Translations under genes and position numbers: made by a program | Assembly: GCA_037074765.1 (NCBI GenBank) | Contig: JBAMDO010000118.1 | Location: 62,001-126,000, forward strand | DNA: 64,000 bases | Direction: 5' to 3' | DNA from: Mansonella perstans | Taxonomy: Eukaryota > Nematoda > Chromadorea > Rhabditida > Onchocercidae | Part shown: positions 18,595-32,100 of the stretch, piece after piece | Layout of the letters: each line of letters begins with the position of its first letter | How positions within the stretch are numbered: position 1 is the first letter of the stretch | Notes under the pieces: generated by a model | What the model saw: only the letters and a program-made list of their open reading frames with translations | The model's database searches: none | What the model was told of the DNA's origin: nothing

Positions 18595-18837
18595 ACAAAT
18601 ACACGTCCACACGGATATATATATATAAATTACTTACACGGATATATACATCATCTACACCGACACACACACATAGCACAGGTGCACCCACACGTACACA
18701 CACATATACCACATGGTCACACCAACACTACACACTGTACACTGTGGGCACAATACATATCAAACGGATACACATACATACGTTACACAAATGTCCACAT
18801 GAATACACATACATACCCACAAGCTCACTACATACAG

Positions 18838-18882
<45 letters not shown>

Positions 18883-18895
18883 CATACATACATAG
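18595..18895. repeat. CA/CATA-rich simple-sequence tract
   Basis: A degenerate ACAC/ACAT-rich stretch contains a pure (AC)15 core at 18842-18871 followed by TATATA and CATA repeats. The 119-codon open frame across it (histidine- and threonine-rich) is a by-product of the repeat, not a gene. Confidence 0.9.
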
Positions 18896-21800
18896 ACAAA
18901 CAATATAACGAAGTCGAGAAAGAGTAATGGAAGAAATGGATTACATTATAGCCACTTTTTCAACTGCGGTAAAGGGACGATTACACTCTGCGTTTCCAAT
19001 AGACCTTGAAAATTTGCAAAATCGAAATTTCTAACTTAAAAATTATAAATTCCTTACAATGATTTAAGCTGAAGCCTTAAGTCTAAGTTCCGATTTAAGC
19101 CAAGAAATCTGTTATTGAAATACCAAACGATCAACAATCTCTTATCACTTGTTGATTTTACATCTAAAAGGATCCATCTAAATTATAATGGTCACTTGAA
19201 ATAGATTAACACTGTTTCAAATCAGAAAATAAAACCGGAAAAGGAAATAAAATCACAATTCCACTAATTATGTAAAAACCACTTGTTTAGATGGTGACAG
19301 TGATGACAATGGGATGCTTACTGTAACGAATTCTTTTTAGCGAATATTTCGCTATTTTCAGCCATAGTTCTAAAAAACGTGAAAGAATATTGTTTATCAA
19401 GTTGATTTTATGTTAAATAGAGAGATTAAAGATATGATTAAAGTGGTTAATTGATTTAAAAAGTTGTCAATCTAACTTACAGCTATATGAAATGAGAAAA
19501 TGGAAATTGATGGGGAAAAAAGAAATGAAATTATTGTTGTAATAAAGTTGCGCATTTAGAATTCGCTTTGTTTTCTCTCTCTGTCTTTCACTCCCTCTCT
19601 GGCCTTCTCTCTATCGTTTGTCGATTTACATATTGGCCGAGAATTTCCAGTCACTAATTAAATTGACATGACAATGCAAAAGTAACTGTAGCTATTAATA
19701 TGATTAAATCAATAAATCGTTATTAGTATAACATAACGATATCATATTTCGAAATTAATTTCAACTTAGTACATTCATTCAATACTTCTGAATCCACACT
19801 TCCAAGAATCATAAAAGCTGTGAAGAAGTCCTCAGATGGTGATGCACGTTAGAACACAAATCACGACAAACTCAGAGATCTTGGTGGTTGAAAACAGTCA
19901 TCATTGAACTTCCACCACATGTTGTCATCGAATCTAACACGTATCAACTACCACAGTGAAATTAAACCACTAAGCCATGGTTTACCACTCTTTCAGCCAT
20001 ACGAAGTAAATGAAAAAATAAAAAGACCAACAAAATGTCAAGTTATACTTCGAAATAGACCCGCCCACAAAATATATGGATGCTTGCAAACTCAGAAATT
20101 TTCGACCATTATCGAAAAACTCACAAGTTTTGCCTTACCTGAATCGGCCATCAAATTGAGTCACTAATTTGTTAGATTTCCTTGATTTTGTCAATGAATT
20201 AATGAAATTTCATAAGCAAGTTTAATGACTCAATTTAATGCTGATATTAGCAAAGAATTGCTTAAATGATAATCAGATGAACTTTTTAAGTTTGCAAACA
20301 TCCACATCACACGTAAGCATTGCGCTCCCTTTTGAAATATCGACACATCAAACTTAAGTTTTAATTTGCCATATCCTGAAATTGCTAAAATTAGTCCAAA
20401 ACATTAGGAATGTTTATTCTTTGTCTTTAATTTATTCCATTTATCCTTTATTTTTGAACAATTCACAAGGATATTTGAAAAGTTATCGAAATGGCAAAAT
20501 AGTTGACATTCCGATTAAATTACATATCGAAGTGTGAGGCTCGAGTGCTGAATACTAATATATGGCTAAATATTAATGATATTTTTGATAGGTTAATTTT
20601 CACTTTAGCTGTTTTTGCTTCTTGAAAGTTTATCAATCATCGCCTACTTTTTTTTTATTGCTCAAGTATTATATGATTGCTATCTTTATTGGTCTAGCAC
20701 TTAACATTCCTAGCATTATAAATATTTGATTTGTGGAACAAACTTCGTCTTGTTTTTTTAGCTTAACTCTCGAACAAAGGCAATTTAAATCAAGAATTGA
20801 ATTGAAAACAGTCCTGAAAGTCTCGGACAATATATTAAAAAATTAGAACTGAAATCAATACTTTCAAATTACGTTAAAAGAAATTCAATTATTTTGCGTT
20901 ATTAAAATTCACTTTAATTACTGAGATTACAGTGGTAAATTAAATGATCAGTTTTATCCCTAAGGTATTTAAAATTCTGAATTAGTAGCGCTAATTCATT
21001 TTTTCCATCTCGCCCAAATAATTAGCTCTGTCAAATAAAATGTTTATTTTGGTTTTTTACAACATTTCCGCTTGTGTCATTTGAAGCCATAGTTTATTCC
21101 AAAACGAGTTTATTGCTTTGTGAAAGTTGATTAATATTCTTCTCTCTTTTGAAGAATATGATCGGTGAATTGACCATCAGTGTAAATTTGTTTCTTCGAG
21201 TAGTTCGATAACACTTCCTCCTTGCAGCAAAATGTTTTATAATTCAGCGCTTCTTTCCTTTCTCAAAATGTTTCACTAAACCAAGAAAAACTAATCAGAA
21301 ACTGTATTGATTATATATATAACCACATCGCAAACTTAACGTGAGATATATTCTTTTTGAAAATTTTCATACGAATTTCTGGGTTTAATTGGTACAAATT
21401 ATTATTCATTTAAATTTTTGTAAGGATCGACAAGAGAGAGAAAGAAAGAGACTTCTGGTATTTTATTTATTAAATCGTCCCTATCTATTTTCTCTCAATT
21501 TTGCTTAGTTAGTTAATTTTTTCCTTTTCTGCGTATCTTTTAATTAGTGTTTGTAATTATTAAGTATTTCATCATTTATTGTATCATGTTTTTACTTTGC
21601 AGGGCAATTTGATTCATATTATCATTAAGGTGCATCCGGAACGAAAGCAACAAGAAATCTCTGCAAAAATTTTTTTGCTTTTCTTGTTATTTTTATGCGT
21701 GATGGCTATAAAAAGCAAATTCAAAATAATTTAAGTGTCGTAGATGCATGAAACAATAATCATTTATCGCATAAATCTGTAACAAAAATATCGGAAGTCA

Positions 21801-24310
21801 ATTTTCCAATTCATTATTGCCTTCAATTCATCTTTTAACATTACAAGTCATTGAACTTATACCCTTTTAAGCTTTCGTTTGATAATTAACAGTGCTTTCA
21901 AAACAAAGTAGTGCAGAAGAATTTCATCCAACATTTCCTCAATTATATATTATTGAACTGTTGAGAAGTTTCAGTGTGAACATGTGAAGGGTCATATCTA
22001 GCTCATATTGTTTGATTTTTTTTTTTAAATATGTACTTTGAATGTAATTTCTTTAAATTAAAAAACTACTATAGAGTTCTTCCTATGTCATCTTTGTTGG
22101 TGTCATTATGTTATTTTCTTTAAGTCTTCCATACGCATGAATCGGTAAGAATATAATTAAATTATATCAAATTAAAGTTAATTAGAATTGCCCTCTGCTT
22201 TTTTATGAATCATTTAATAATTTGAAATGAATACAACGATCATTGTGTTATTATCTTTTCCCTCCTGTTTAGGAATCTTAATTTTTATTTTGAACATTAC
22301 TTTGGGACAAAAAAATTTTAGTCTGAAAAAAATCAACCAAAAAAATTGTTCCCTAGAAATTATTATCCTATCGTATATTTGACAAAGTACTGCGTATATG
22401 TAATTATTTAGGTAACGGATGTCATCAATTATTCAAAATTGAACATTAAATATGCACTTGCTTAAATTTATGCTACACAGAAGTTATAAAATTAAGTGGT
22501 TTTTTTAAATTGAAAAGTCCGCGCATTACTTAAACTTTATCTGTGACAAAAATTCGTTTAAGTTAATACTTTATCGTTGATATCAATGAACAAAGCAAGA
22601 ACAATACTATTATTTTAATTCAGTGTAGATTTTCAAACTCACTTCGTTAAAGATTTAGTGAAATGATGCGAAAGAATGCCTGTTAAGTTTTAAAGCTTTT
22701 GATCGGCAATTTTTTTTTGATTACTTTAACGAGCAAAAAATATGAGATATTTTCAAATAAAATTTTATATGACTTGTAAATAATGTGAACGCATTAAATG
22801 AGACATGGTGCGCAATTAGTTTGCAGAGAATCCGTAATTCTAGGCTTCTTTTAGCTCTATTCATTAATTGTCAAATGAACGATCAATTCTTTTATCATTT
22901 CAGTTGCAATGAATCTCATTTTTATTTCTCTATAAATAATTTGCAGTTTTTGCATTTCATTTATTCCTCGTATATACTATTAGCTTTCCGATGTATCGAA
23001 TCATTCATTTGTATGTTTAAAATATGCACAAAGGCATCATTATGATTTCTCAAAACTATTTCAGTACTTCAATAGAAGAATTGAAATAATTTTAGATTGG
23101 AAGTGATAACTGTAGTGAAATTGAATATCTATCAATATTGCTTTCTTCAACAAAAAACTACAACTGATAATCATTCTAATCTATTCATCAATTAGTAGGT
23201 GTACTAGACAGCACTGCAACTGAAGTTGTATTAGTTGATTGCTATGAAAAGCAATAATTCGACAACTCTTAATAACGATATATCGACAAGACATTAAATC
23301 CGGACACTAAATTCAGAAGTATTCTCTGTTATTTTATATCACTATTACTATTATTATTATTATTGTATTCCATAATTATTTTAACATGGCGAGAATATAT
23401 TGGATAATTGCTGTGATTTTCACGTTAAAAAATAGGAAAGTCTATCTTTCTCTCAAATTGGTTTTTATAATATTTCGAAATCCTAAATTAAAGCTTCCTA
23501 TAGGGAAAAATGCGAAACAAAATTAAAAATTAAGCGCAGTTTGAAATTCGATTCCTTATTCATGAGTCAGAATAAATAAAATTTTCTTATACTGTACCTG
23601 ACAACATTTGAAATATTGTCAACTTCATTTCATGCAGAAAAAATATCATTTTATACTGTATAACAATGAAAGGGATGACCATTAGTAAATACTTATGAAA
23701 TTTTATTGTTATTAGAAAAAACTGAAAAAATAATGGTCAGCTACAAATTAAAGAACGTATTTATCATAAATTAGAAAACTAGCTGACCTTTTGATCTTTT
23801 CAATCGAATAAATGCTAACAGGATTTTCACATTATTTTAAAAATTAGCGGGAAAAGTTAGAAAAATAAAAAAAGATCCTTTGGCAGTAAAGGCATAACCA
23901 TGAAAAAGTTAGGCACTTTGGAGAATCACAGATGACAACAACACAGAGGGGTTCTAAGCAAAAACAAGAAAAAAACATAATAAGTACCCGCAATTGATAT
24001 CACATTAAATACGTAGCAGATAATTTTCAGATTAAGTGCTGCGATAGGCAACTCACACATCCATTTGTCAGTTGACATGAAATGTATTCTGATTAAACCC
24101 GAAGCTCCTTCCTAATATGTGATCATTACGGGAGAATGAAAGGATGATTACCCGGAATGTAAGATCTAAAGCGCAGAAAGCGAGATATTTTCAAACTTTG
24201 CTCCAGTACATGTTTTCATTGGGAATAGGAGAAAAAAACGGTTTTTCAATTTGATTTCAAAAATATTTGATTTTTCTCCACTGAAATTTTATCGTAAATT
24301 GCTTAATGCC
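18896..24310. other. Gene-poor intergenic stretch
   Basis: This 5.4 kb of AT-rich sequence lies between the cyclophilin 5' side and the fusogen 3' end. The longest open frames (87 codons at 19904-20167 and 86 codons at 22785-23045) lack splice context and family resemblance. There are pyrimidine-rich patches such as 19570-19620 and a TTA-type microsatellite near 23345. Confidence 0.45.
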
Positions 24311-27300
24311 TCAACGGTTTTGGGCATTCTTCGATTTACACCTCGATGATCTAAACCTACATGATGCATCTGATGGAAAGCATAAGGCACATCTACAACA
24401 TGGTATTAAACATCTAGTCAGTATGAAATAAATAATAAGTAATGAAATTATATAAACAATAACATCAGTAATCATCATAACAAAATTTGAAATCGATGAA
24501 ATACTGTTAGCCCAGTTCATGGGATTGAAATTGCTCAAAAAACCTCCCATTGTTAATTTATTACATTCTGGACAGTGACCATCAATTTCTTTCCAGGTAT
24601 TTTCCAGCAAATTGATCTGCAATCAGTTAATGTCAATAAACAAATTGATCTGCAATCAGTTAATGCCAATAATCTTTCATAAGTATAACGAAATTATTGT
24701 ATTAGCCAACAACTATAAATGATTATCACAAACTATCAGTAATTATTAATTAATTGCTATCAACGATATTAACAATATAGAAATGAGATAATAAGAATCC
24801 AAGAGAAATACCTCCAGAGCAATTTCTTTAAAAACAATTATTCTACAGACTTCTTCCTGTTCACTGGAGTCATCGTTATCAGCATGAAGACAAATCATTC
24901 GGTCCCCCCATCGATAAGTGCGGGCAGTGGTACAATAAGAGTCTTGTTGGTTCCTCGCATGTCACCGATGTAAGTTGTGAAGCTGAAATCATTACATAAA
25001 TATTAATTTCTAGACAAAATTTTAATTGCCAACTGAACAGGTTCCAGATAATAAAGTATCCAAATTATTTTTGATCGAATAATTTATTCATATTCTCTCC
25101 AGTCTCTAAAACAACAAAGATATACAAGCAAGTGAATTTATTTTAATTACGGTTGCATTATTTGGTTTTTTTTTTTAAATTATTTGATTTGATTACTTGA
25201 TTTTTTACATTATTTGATTTTTTTTTCTAAAAAATCGTATTTATTCCGAAAAGTTACATAGATAAACTTACTGAAATTCGTCAGTGCTGCTCCTATCGGC
25301 TGTCTTTTTCACGGTGCCATGTATGATACCGGTAGCATTGTATACGGTCAGATTAAAGAAACGATTCGATTTGAAATCAACGATTACGGTACCCGAAAAA
25401 TCGTCCATTTTGGAAAAGTCATGAACAAACGACAAACTGTATGTATCTTCGTGAAGCTAAAACTTGATTGTTAATTTCTCAGTTGCAGCAATCAAATTTA
25501 AAAGATTTTAGAATAGTGAAGATTTTTACGAGACAGAAGAACCAACATGCCTGTAGAGCAACTTCTACATTCGTACCCTCAGAATGTGTCACCACAACAT
25601 GGCGTCCAGATCCATCAGCTACTCTAGCACTTCTTATCCACGGATATATTCGTTCCACAGCTGCTTCCAGCGCAAAACGTTCTGGATTCTAGAACGCATT
25701 AATATTAATAGCCTTGAAATTATTGAGTTCTGATGAGAAATAAATTCAGATTATCATGGATTTTTTCATATGCAATCAAAATCATTTCAATCAAATCTCA
25801 AAATTCTATCAAAGCAGAAATCAATCACGCATTCTTGCTAAATTCAATCTTTGATACATTTCTAACCAGTCCATTTTATTTGACAATTTAAATTTTAGCA
25901 CAATCAAATGCATGTGTTTTTTTAAAAAGCAATTTAGTTTCTGTTTTATTTCAAACAAGTATCTTAAAGTAATAAATGGTAAGAAATTGCAAACCTCAGG
26001 ATCATTATAATCCACGTAATGATGAGCATCAAGGAAACTCTGCGATTTTTGGTCTTTACAATTTTCTACCTTTGCCAAATGCATCCTTTGTATTTTAACC
26101 TTTCCATTTCGTACTGTAAAATGTCCCAGTGCATCTTTACGAAACCATCCAAGTTTATCGAAACTATAAAAGAAGGTGACGTCAGTACCAATATTCACAA
26201 AGGAGGCAAATCGAATTGTCGCAGCCTAATTGTTGAAAGATTGCTTATCATTACATGAAACGCACTTATTCTCATTGATCTCATTAATTATTTGTTGTCG
26301 TAATTCATCCATTCCGTTGTTACGGTTATTTGCCGCAAAATACATGCCAGTTTCCAATTGATGACTAGCTCGACCACCTGCACTTACTCCTAATTCCAAT
26401 CTTCGCCATCTAAATTATAAGAAGTAAAAATTTGAAGAATTTTTCAAAAGATTATCCAACGTTTTCCAAATTCTCAGAAGGAAACCCGAAAATTGATTAG
26501 CATAGATGGTCAAGATTTAATAAAAAAATACTTGCACTCATTACCTATCCAAGAAGAGCCACTGTGTCTGACCATCAACTTCAACTCGAATAGTATTTTT
26601 ATCCTTTTCAATCCATCGACCAGCTGTATAATCGTATGCAACATATTTGAAGGTGACAAATGTTGCCGGTTGCTCCAATTTCATCGCCATATATGATTTG
26701 TTTTGATATGGCGTGAAACTTATCTTGAAAATAAATTAAGCTTAAATTTAACACACCTACACTCTACTGTCGATCCTCTAAATGAATAAGCTTTCTAATA
26801 ATTTAAATTTATCAATGATGAATTCAAAATTCATTTTTCATATATAAGAGAAAAAATTCTATCTTCACTAGACGCTTCTAAAAAATGTAATCTTAGTCTA
26901 ACAAATTTACACTAAAGTTAATTTTACCTCACAACATAACTTGGACTGACTACCGGGTGCACATCCCGTATCCGCCTGATTTGGATGAAACGTTCGAAAG
27001 CAATTTTCTTGTAATAACTATAAAGATTTTTAAGGTCATGAATTTTTGGTAGTATTATTAATAAGATTAAATTGTCTATTATGAATTTTAAATACACCAA
27101 CATCTTTGTCCTTTATTTTTGGAGCTATTGATAGGCTATTGGCTCGCTATTGAACCGGTTCAGCTATTCCGTATTAACCTTTTGCAAAGCAACGCTTTGC
27201 CTTTGTCTTTTGCCAGTCAAGAAACTTTCAAATTCTTCAAAATTTTTTCTTAAACTAATCATCTTGACAAGGTAAGGTTGGACAAAATCGATTTAATCAC

Positions 27301-29158
27301 TATAAGATATTCCTTGTAAAATTTTAGTTTACCTTGATTGCTATTCTATATTCCAAATCATTTCTTCTTTAGGATCTATTGTGACTATTATGATTCTTAT
27401 TGCTTTTATGTTGTTCACTTTTCTAATGAATGACTCTATTTTTATTTCTCGATTTCTTTTATAACGTTCAAAGGCCTCTCACTTGTTAAATGTGCCACCT
27501 ATGCCTGTTTCTTTTGTTGAGGAGGTTTTATAAGTAACTCAAAATTTTTCGCTTTGGACTCAAAAAATTTCTTCAGCTTTTAATATTAGTTACGAACTTC
27601 TTACTAATAAAATTTTCCACTCTTGTCTTGCCTTTATGATTCAAGTTAATTTCAATGTGAAGAAAAGCAAAAATGAGATACAACTTTAAGCTAACCTGTG
27701 TAGTATTGCTATAAGCACAATGAGTAAAAGAGTATGTTCTGGCGGAGCATATGTCTGAATTTGTATCACACTCACAAATACAAGATGTTTTTACTTCCGG
27801 GATTGCAAATTCATACTGCTGAGAAATTGGATGATGATGTTCAAGTTGTGATAACGTCAGCGTATGTAACCATCCTTGGTCTTGACTTCTGATATTATTA
27901 ATTCATTTGAACTTATTTAGAATGAGAACTCTCCCAAGTTTACAGTAGTTTTCTAACGATTCCTTTTTGTACTTTACTTTAATCCTTAATTCTTTATCAT
28001 CCTGATTTTTTTTTTTGAATAAAAAGAAAAATAAATAAAAAATGACCGTGAAAAAAAGACAGCAAAATATATTGATAAGTTTTTGTTTTTGTGAAGACTG
28101 CAATTTATTTCAGCCAAGATAAAATACCTTGCGCTAAGGACATCGATGAATAGTGAATCCCTGTCACTAGTATTATTTTCTAATCGGAAGCAGGCGGTAT
28201 TTTGAAGACCGATACGAATATTCATTTGCGTAGTGCGGATCAGCTCATCACCGGATGCTATAATCTTAGAAGTATATGGATTTCTTCGAATTATAAAAAA
28301 CCATGATATATGAGTAATTTTTTTCCAAGGTAATTTATATGCCGGAAGATTGAATTTCTTTCCTTTGAATCCAAAGATTGATTATGGATTTTATTTATTA
28401 TGCATTACAACTCCAACCTTATTGTTAAAATTAATCTTGAAAATTTTCAATGACTCATCATAAAACAATCAATCATCCCACGGAAATTTTTTGGACTTGT
28501 TGATTTCCGTCGATTTGACAAAAGCGTCACTTCAATATAAGAAGTTGTTATATAAATAGCTTCTTCGATTTAAGTCTTCTGCAGCACTGATCTTCTTGCT
28601 AATTATTTCTGTTTAAATGTTTATTAGCAAATCAAAAATGTCCGCGTAAATTAAGCCTTTGATCTCCAAAAAAAAATTGAATTTCATCATTTTCCTACCG
28701 ACTTTTAGGCTTGAATTTTTATGTTATCACGGTAGCACTCAAAAGATAGAAAATTTAAAGGTTTAGTGTAAGAAATGGTTTCTATTTGAAATGAAAAATT
28801 TGTTTCATTACATTGAAAAAAACTTTGGTGAAAATACAAAAAGCAATTTCGAGGGAATAAATACAAAATCATTTATTCTTCAAATAATTTTTTTTGAAAG
28901 GACGATGAGCTAACTGATGTTTACTCTAATCAAGTTAACACTTTTTAAATTTTATTTTCATAATCTCTCAAACGCTTGCGACCTGTAAAACTAACCATGA
29001 GAAAGCGTAGATTTGATGACGGCAGTTTTTGTGCAATGTGGTGGTCCTATGAAAGATAAAGGTTGCAATATTTCAGGAATTAATGGCGATGACAACCCGA
29101 AAGCCCATGGAATCAGACGTTCCGCTAAGATACACCTTAATAGGCATATCAGTCTCAT
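24311..29158 (-). CDS. EFF-1/AFF-1 family cell-cell fusogen (fusexin), with a one-base frameshift
   Basis: Class-II-like type I membrane glycoprotein that in nematodes merges plasma membranes of somatic cells. Eleven exons in transcription order: 28996-29158, 28128-28257, 27696-27888, 26928-27017, 26545-26723, 26262-26409, 25995-26225, 25551-25688, 25272-25456, 24812-24982, 24311-24616; about 644 residues, close to the family length. The N-terminus (MRLICLLRCILA) is signal-like. The ectodomain is cysteine-rich (CICECDTNSDICSART, CCE, CPECNKL). A membrane segment lies near residues 585-610, followed by a short Cys/Arg tail starting RCLIPCC; this end and the stretch LETGMYFAANN resemble AFF-1 as I remember it. 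All junctions keep phase, but exon 24812-24982 lacks one base: frame one ends in TGA just after the C6/G6 run at 24904-24909, and one more G would restore continuity. One intron is GC-AG. I cannot decide between eff-1 and aff-1 orthology. Confidence 0.82.
24608..24673. repeat. Tandem duplication, 2 x 33 bp, copying a 3' splice site
   Basis: Two adjacent, nearly identical 33-bp units (24608-24640 and 24641-24673) each contain the minus-strand acceptor TGATTGCAG followed by ATCAATTTG. The downstream copy is the working acceptor of the fusogen's last exon (exon start 24616). Use of the upstream copy (24649) would give a TGA after eight codons. Confidence 0.9.
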
Positions 29159-32100
29159 CCTTCCAACCTTTACAAATCTTCGATGCTTTTTTCAGCCGCA
29201 CTGTTTGTTAACTGCGTTTTAAATAACTGAAATTTGGTAATTCGCTGGAAACAAATTCATTACTATTTTCAAACTAAGGCATTCAACAGAATTATCACAA
29301 AAATACAAAAATAATCGATTTCCAATAAAATGAAAAACAAATTAAAGCAAAAAAAAACTCAAAAAGATTGACGAATAGTGATGCGAACATACTGCGGTGA
29401 TTCAATGAAAATGAAACCAAAAACAAATTTTCAAATGAGCTGCTATCATTTTCCATTCTTCATTTTCAGAGATCTTAATTTCGTCTAATTGATGAACGAT
29501 ACCAATTTCAATTACATGTTGCAGGAATATGCCAAAGCAAATTTATATCACTTCTGCACAATTTGATCAAATTCTTTTGATACTAATGATTAATAGTATC
29601 ACTGATATTAAAATTCTGAGTCCAGACACGTTTTTAATAAAGAACAATTAATTATAAATGACCCATGTTTTCGAAATTTGATTCGAAACAATTGTAGTCC
29701 TAATTTTTGAACGACTTTTTAAGCTGAGATTACAAACTCTTTCAAACTCTCGATGCCGACAAAAACGATTTTTTATCATCCAATGTGACCTTGAACAGAA
29801 AGTAAAGTAAAAAAGATTAGGAGAAAAAGTAGAAAGAGTAGATTGATGAGGAGAAAATAGAAGCACGGATGAAATTCATAATTAAAAATAAATTTGTTTC
29901 TTGTATTAGCAAAATCCTTAAAAAAAAAATTGAAAACTGCTAGTAGAACTCTCAAGTAACATTGAAAAATCTTAATCGCAGTAGATTATGGGTGAAGGTG
30001 TCATTTAAAAAAAATTGCTTCTTTAATTAGGTTTCAAAATATTAACATAATTGCTTTTCAAATATCTGTAAAACACTTCCTAATTCTTTTTCAGAATGGG
30101 AGAATTACAGTATTGAATTTGAAAAATTATAACATTTTAATTAATGAAATAATTATCTAATTTTTTTTCTTACATTTTAGTTAATGAAATAATTATCTAA
30201 TTTTTTCTCTTATTTTTTTACCCTAATTTTTTCTGATCAGTAAATCAGACCTAACAAAAAATACAAGTTTTATGGATTCGTTCAAAAGGCAAGAAACTGA
30301 AAGAAGAAAAGGTAAAAGAAAGGAATAATGAACAGATAGCATTCTGAACCTGAAAGAAAAGTAGTATGAAAGAAGAATTGATAAAATAAGCGAGCCCCGC
30401 AAAGCAAATTACGAGAAAACGGGTCGTTCGTCAAAGTCTGTCGCTTGCGAAGAAATTGTAATAGTATCGACCACTCTGAGCCATTGAATTTTGCAAATTA
30501 ACGCAATATTAATTAGATTAACACGATTTTCGTCATTTACCAAGGTTCCGCATAATTAATAATTTCACACCCCCACAGAATATAGGATAATGAACTTATC
30601 AGTCAATGATCTTCAAATATGCGAGTCTATCTTTCAGATAGGCTCATTTACTTTCATCTCACCGAATCTTTCAACTCCCATCAAACAATTTCATAGCATT
30701 GAAAAATTTCTTTCTTTTGCGGTTTTTAGATCTGATACGATCGGTTTTGCATCTAGATATTTCTCAGATTTCCGCTTAACATTCTTCGGCATTTTGTATC
30801 TTGGAGAACTGTTGACCTCATAATTTTCTTATGGAAGATATCAGTTAAATAATATGTCTAAGTTAAGCTCTTTCAGAGTGCCAGAATTTACTAATCGCTT
30901 AAGCAGTGATCGTTCAAAGTTTAATGTATTTGATAACTGGCATAAATTAATTAAGGGTAGTAATACGGGTGGCCAAATTAAAGCACGTAAATTTTTTCTA
31001 TTGTAGCACCTTAATATATTATTCTATACTATTTGAAAAGTAAATTTAATTGATGGCATCGTTGACATAGTATGCACGATATGTGTCATCGATTATAGAG
31101 CTAATAGAAGATTTTCTTTTTTGGAATGATGTTTGACACGTGTCCAGTTCAAATGATTGAGTACCCCGTTATCTTTTCCATTTCCACGGGAAGATAGACA
31201 GTATAATATTCCGTTTTCATTCTATCCTTCGTCGAACGTCGAACATATCAGAGCATAAGTTCTGTCAACCATACTAGTTCTAACTAATATTGTTGTAATA
31301 CTTGATCACTTGTCATGCAATTCATACCAATTCACAGAATGATTAGCGGTAATGGATATTATAATACTGTCCATCTCTTTATTCTGTCCCACAGTTTCAA
31401 TTCATTATCATTGATCACATGATATAAAGATATTTATTCTTCAACATATTCTTGCTCTTAACAACTTCTTCCAGTTAATCATGAAAAGCCTGACTAAATG
31501 CCTGACGACATTTAATTTATGCTCTTCAGGAATTCTATCGCAATCTAACATGAACGTGATAACACAGTGTAATTTTTAAATGAGTGATGAGCTTCGAATT
31601 GTGAGAGTCAATATGATTCAGACAATCAAAAATAAAGTTGCTAGTTTACAAAAATAAAGTTATTAGTGACTAAGTTCACATTTTCATCAATCTTAATTCC
31701 TGCAATCTAAGATTGTTAAAAATTTGAACTCAATCACTGATAACCTCAATAATGATTGCTCTGATTCCAATGACTTCTCATAGCGATTCCTTCAGTGCTT
31801 TGAATTAAAAAAAAAGTGTTCAAAAAAATAAAAACTGAATTTTGTTGGTAAGAATTAATTAGACATTAGGAGTAAATTCACAATTTGCCTTTTATTTAAG
31901 AATGCACAATATCAGCACATAAATATTTGTGTGTTTTGTATAAACAAGTTATAAATGTCCATAACAATCAACAAAAGGGCGCAATGAGACAAGGTAACCT
32001 TTATTTTCATAAGCAACAGAAGGCCTTGTTTACTTTTCAATTAACAGATAAGACTTCGCCTTATTTCTATTAGTTATAACTGAAAACATTATTATAGGTT

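Noticed and set aside
18568..18927. 119-codon His/Thr-rich plus-strand frame
   Set aside because: Produced by translation of CA-rich simple sequence; no splice context or complexity.
24940..24982. Alternative start for the frameshifted fusogen exon at GAG|GAACC, which would avoid the missing base
   Set aside because: It is in phase, but the acceptor TGCGAG is poor compared with GATTTCAG 26 bases earlier, and the resulting peptide (NQQDSYCTTARTYRW) fits the remembered family pattern less well. Kept as the test that would refute the frameshift.
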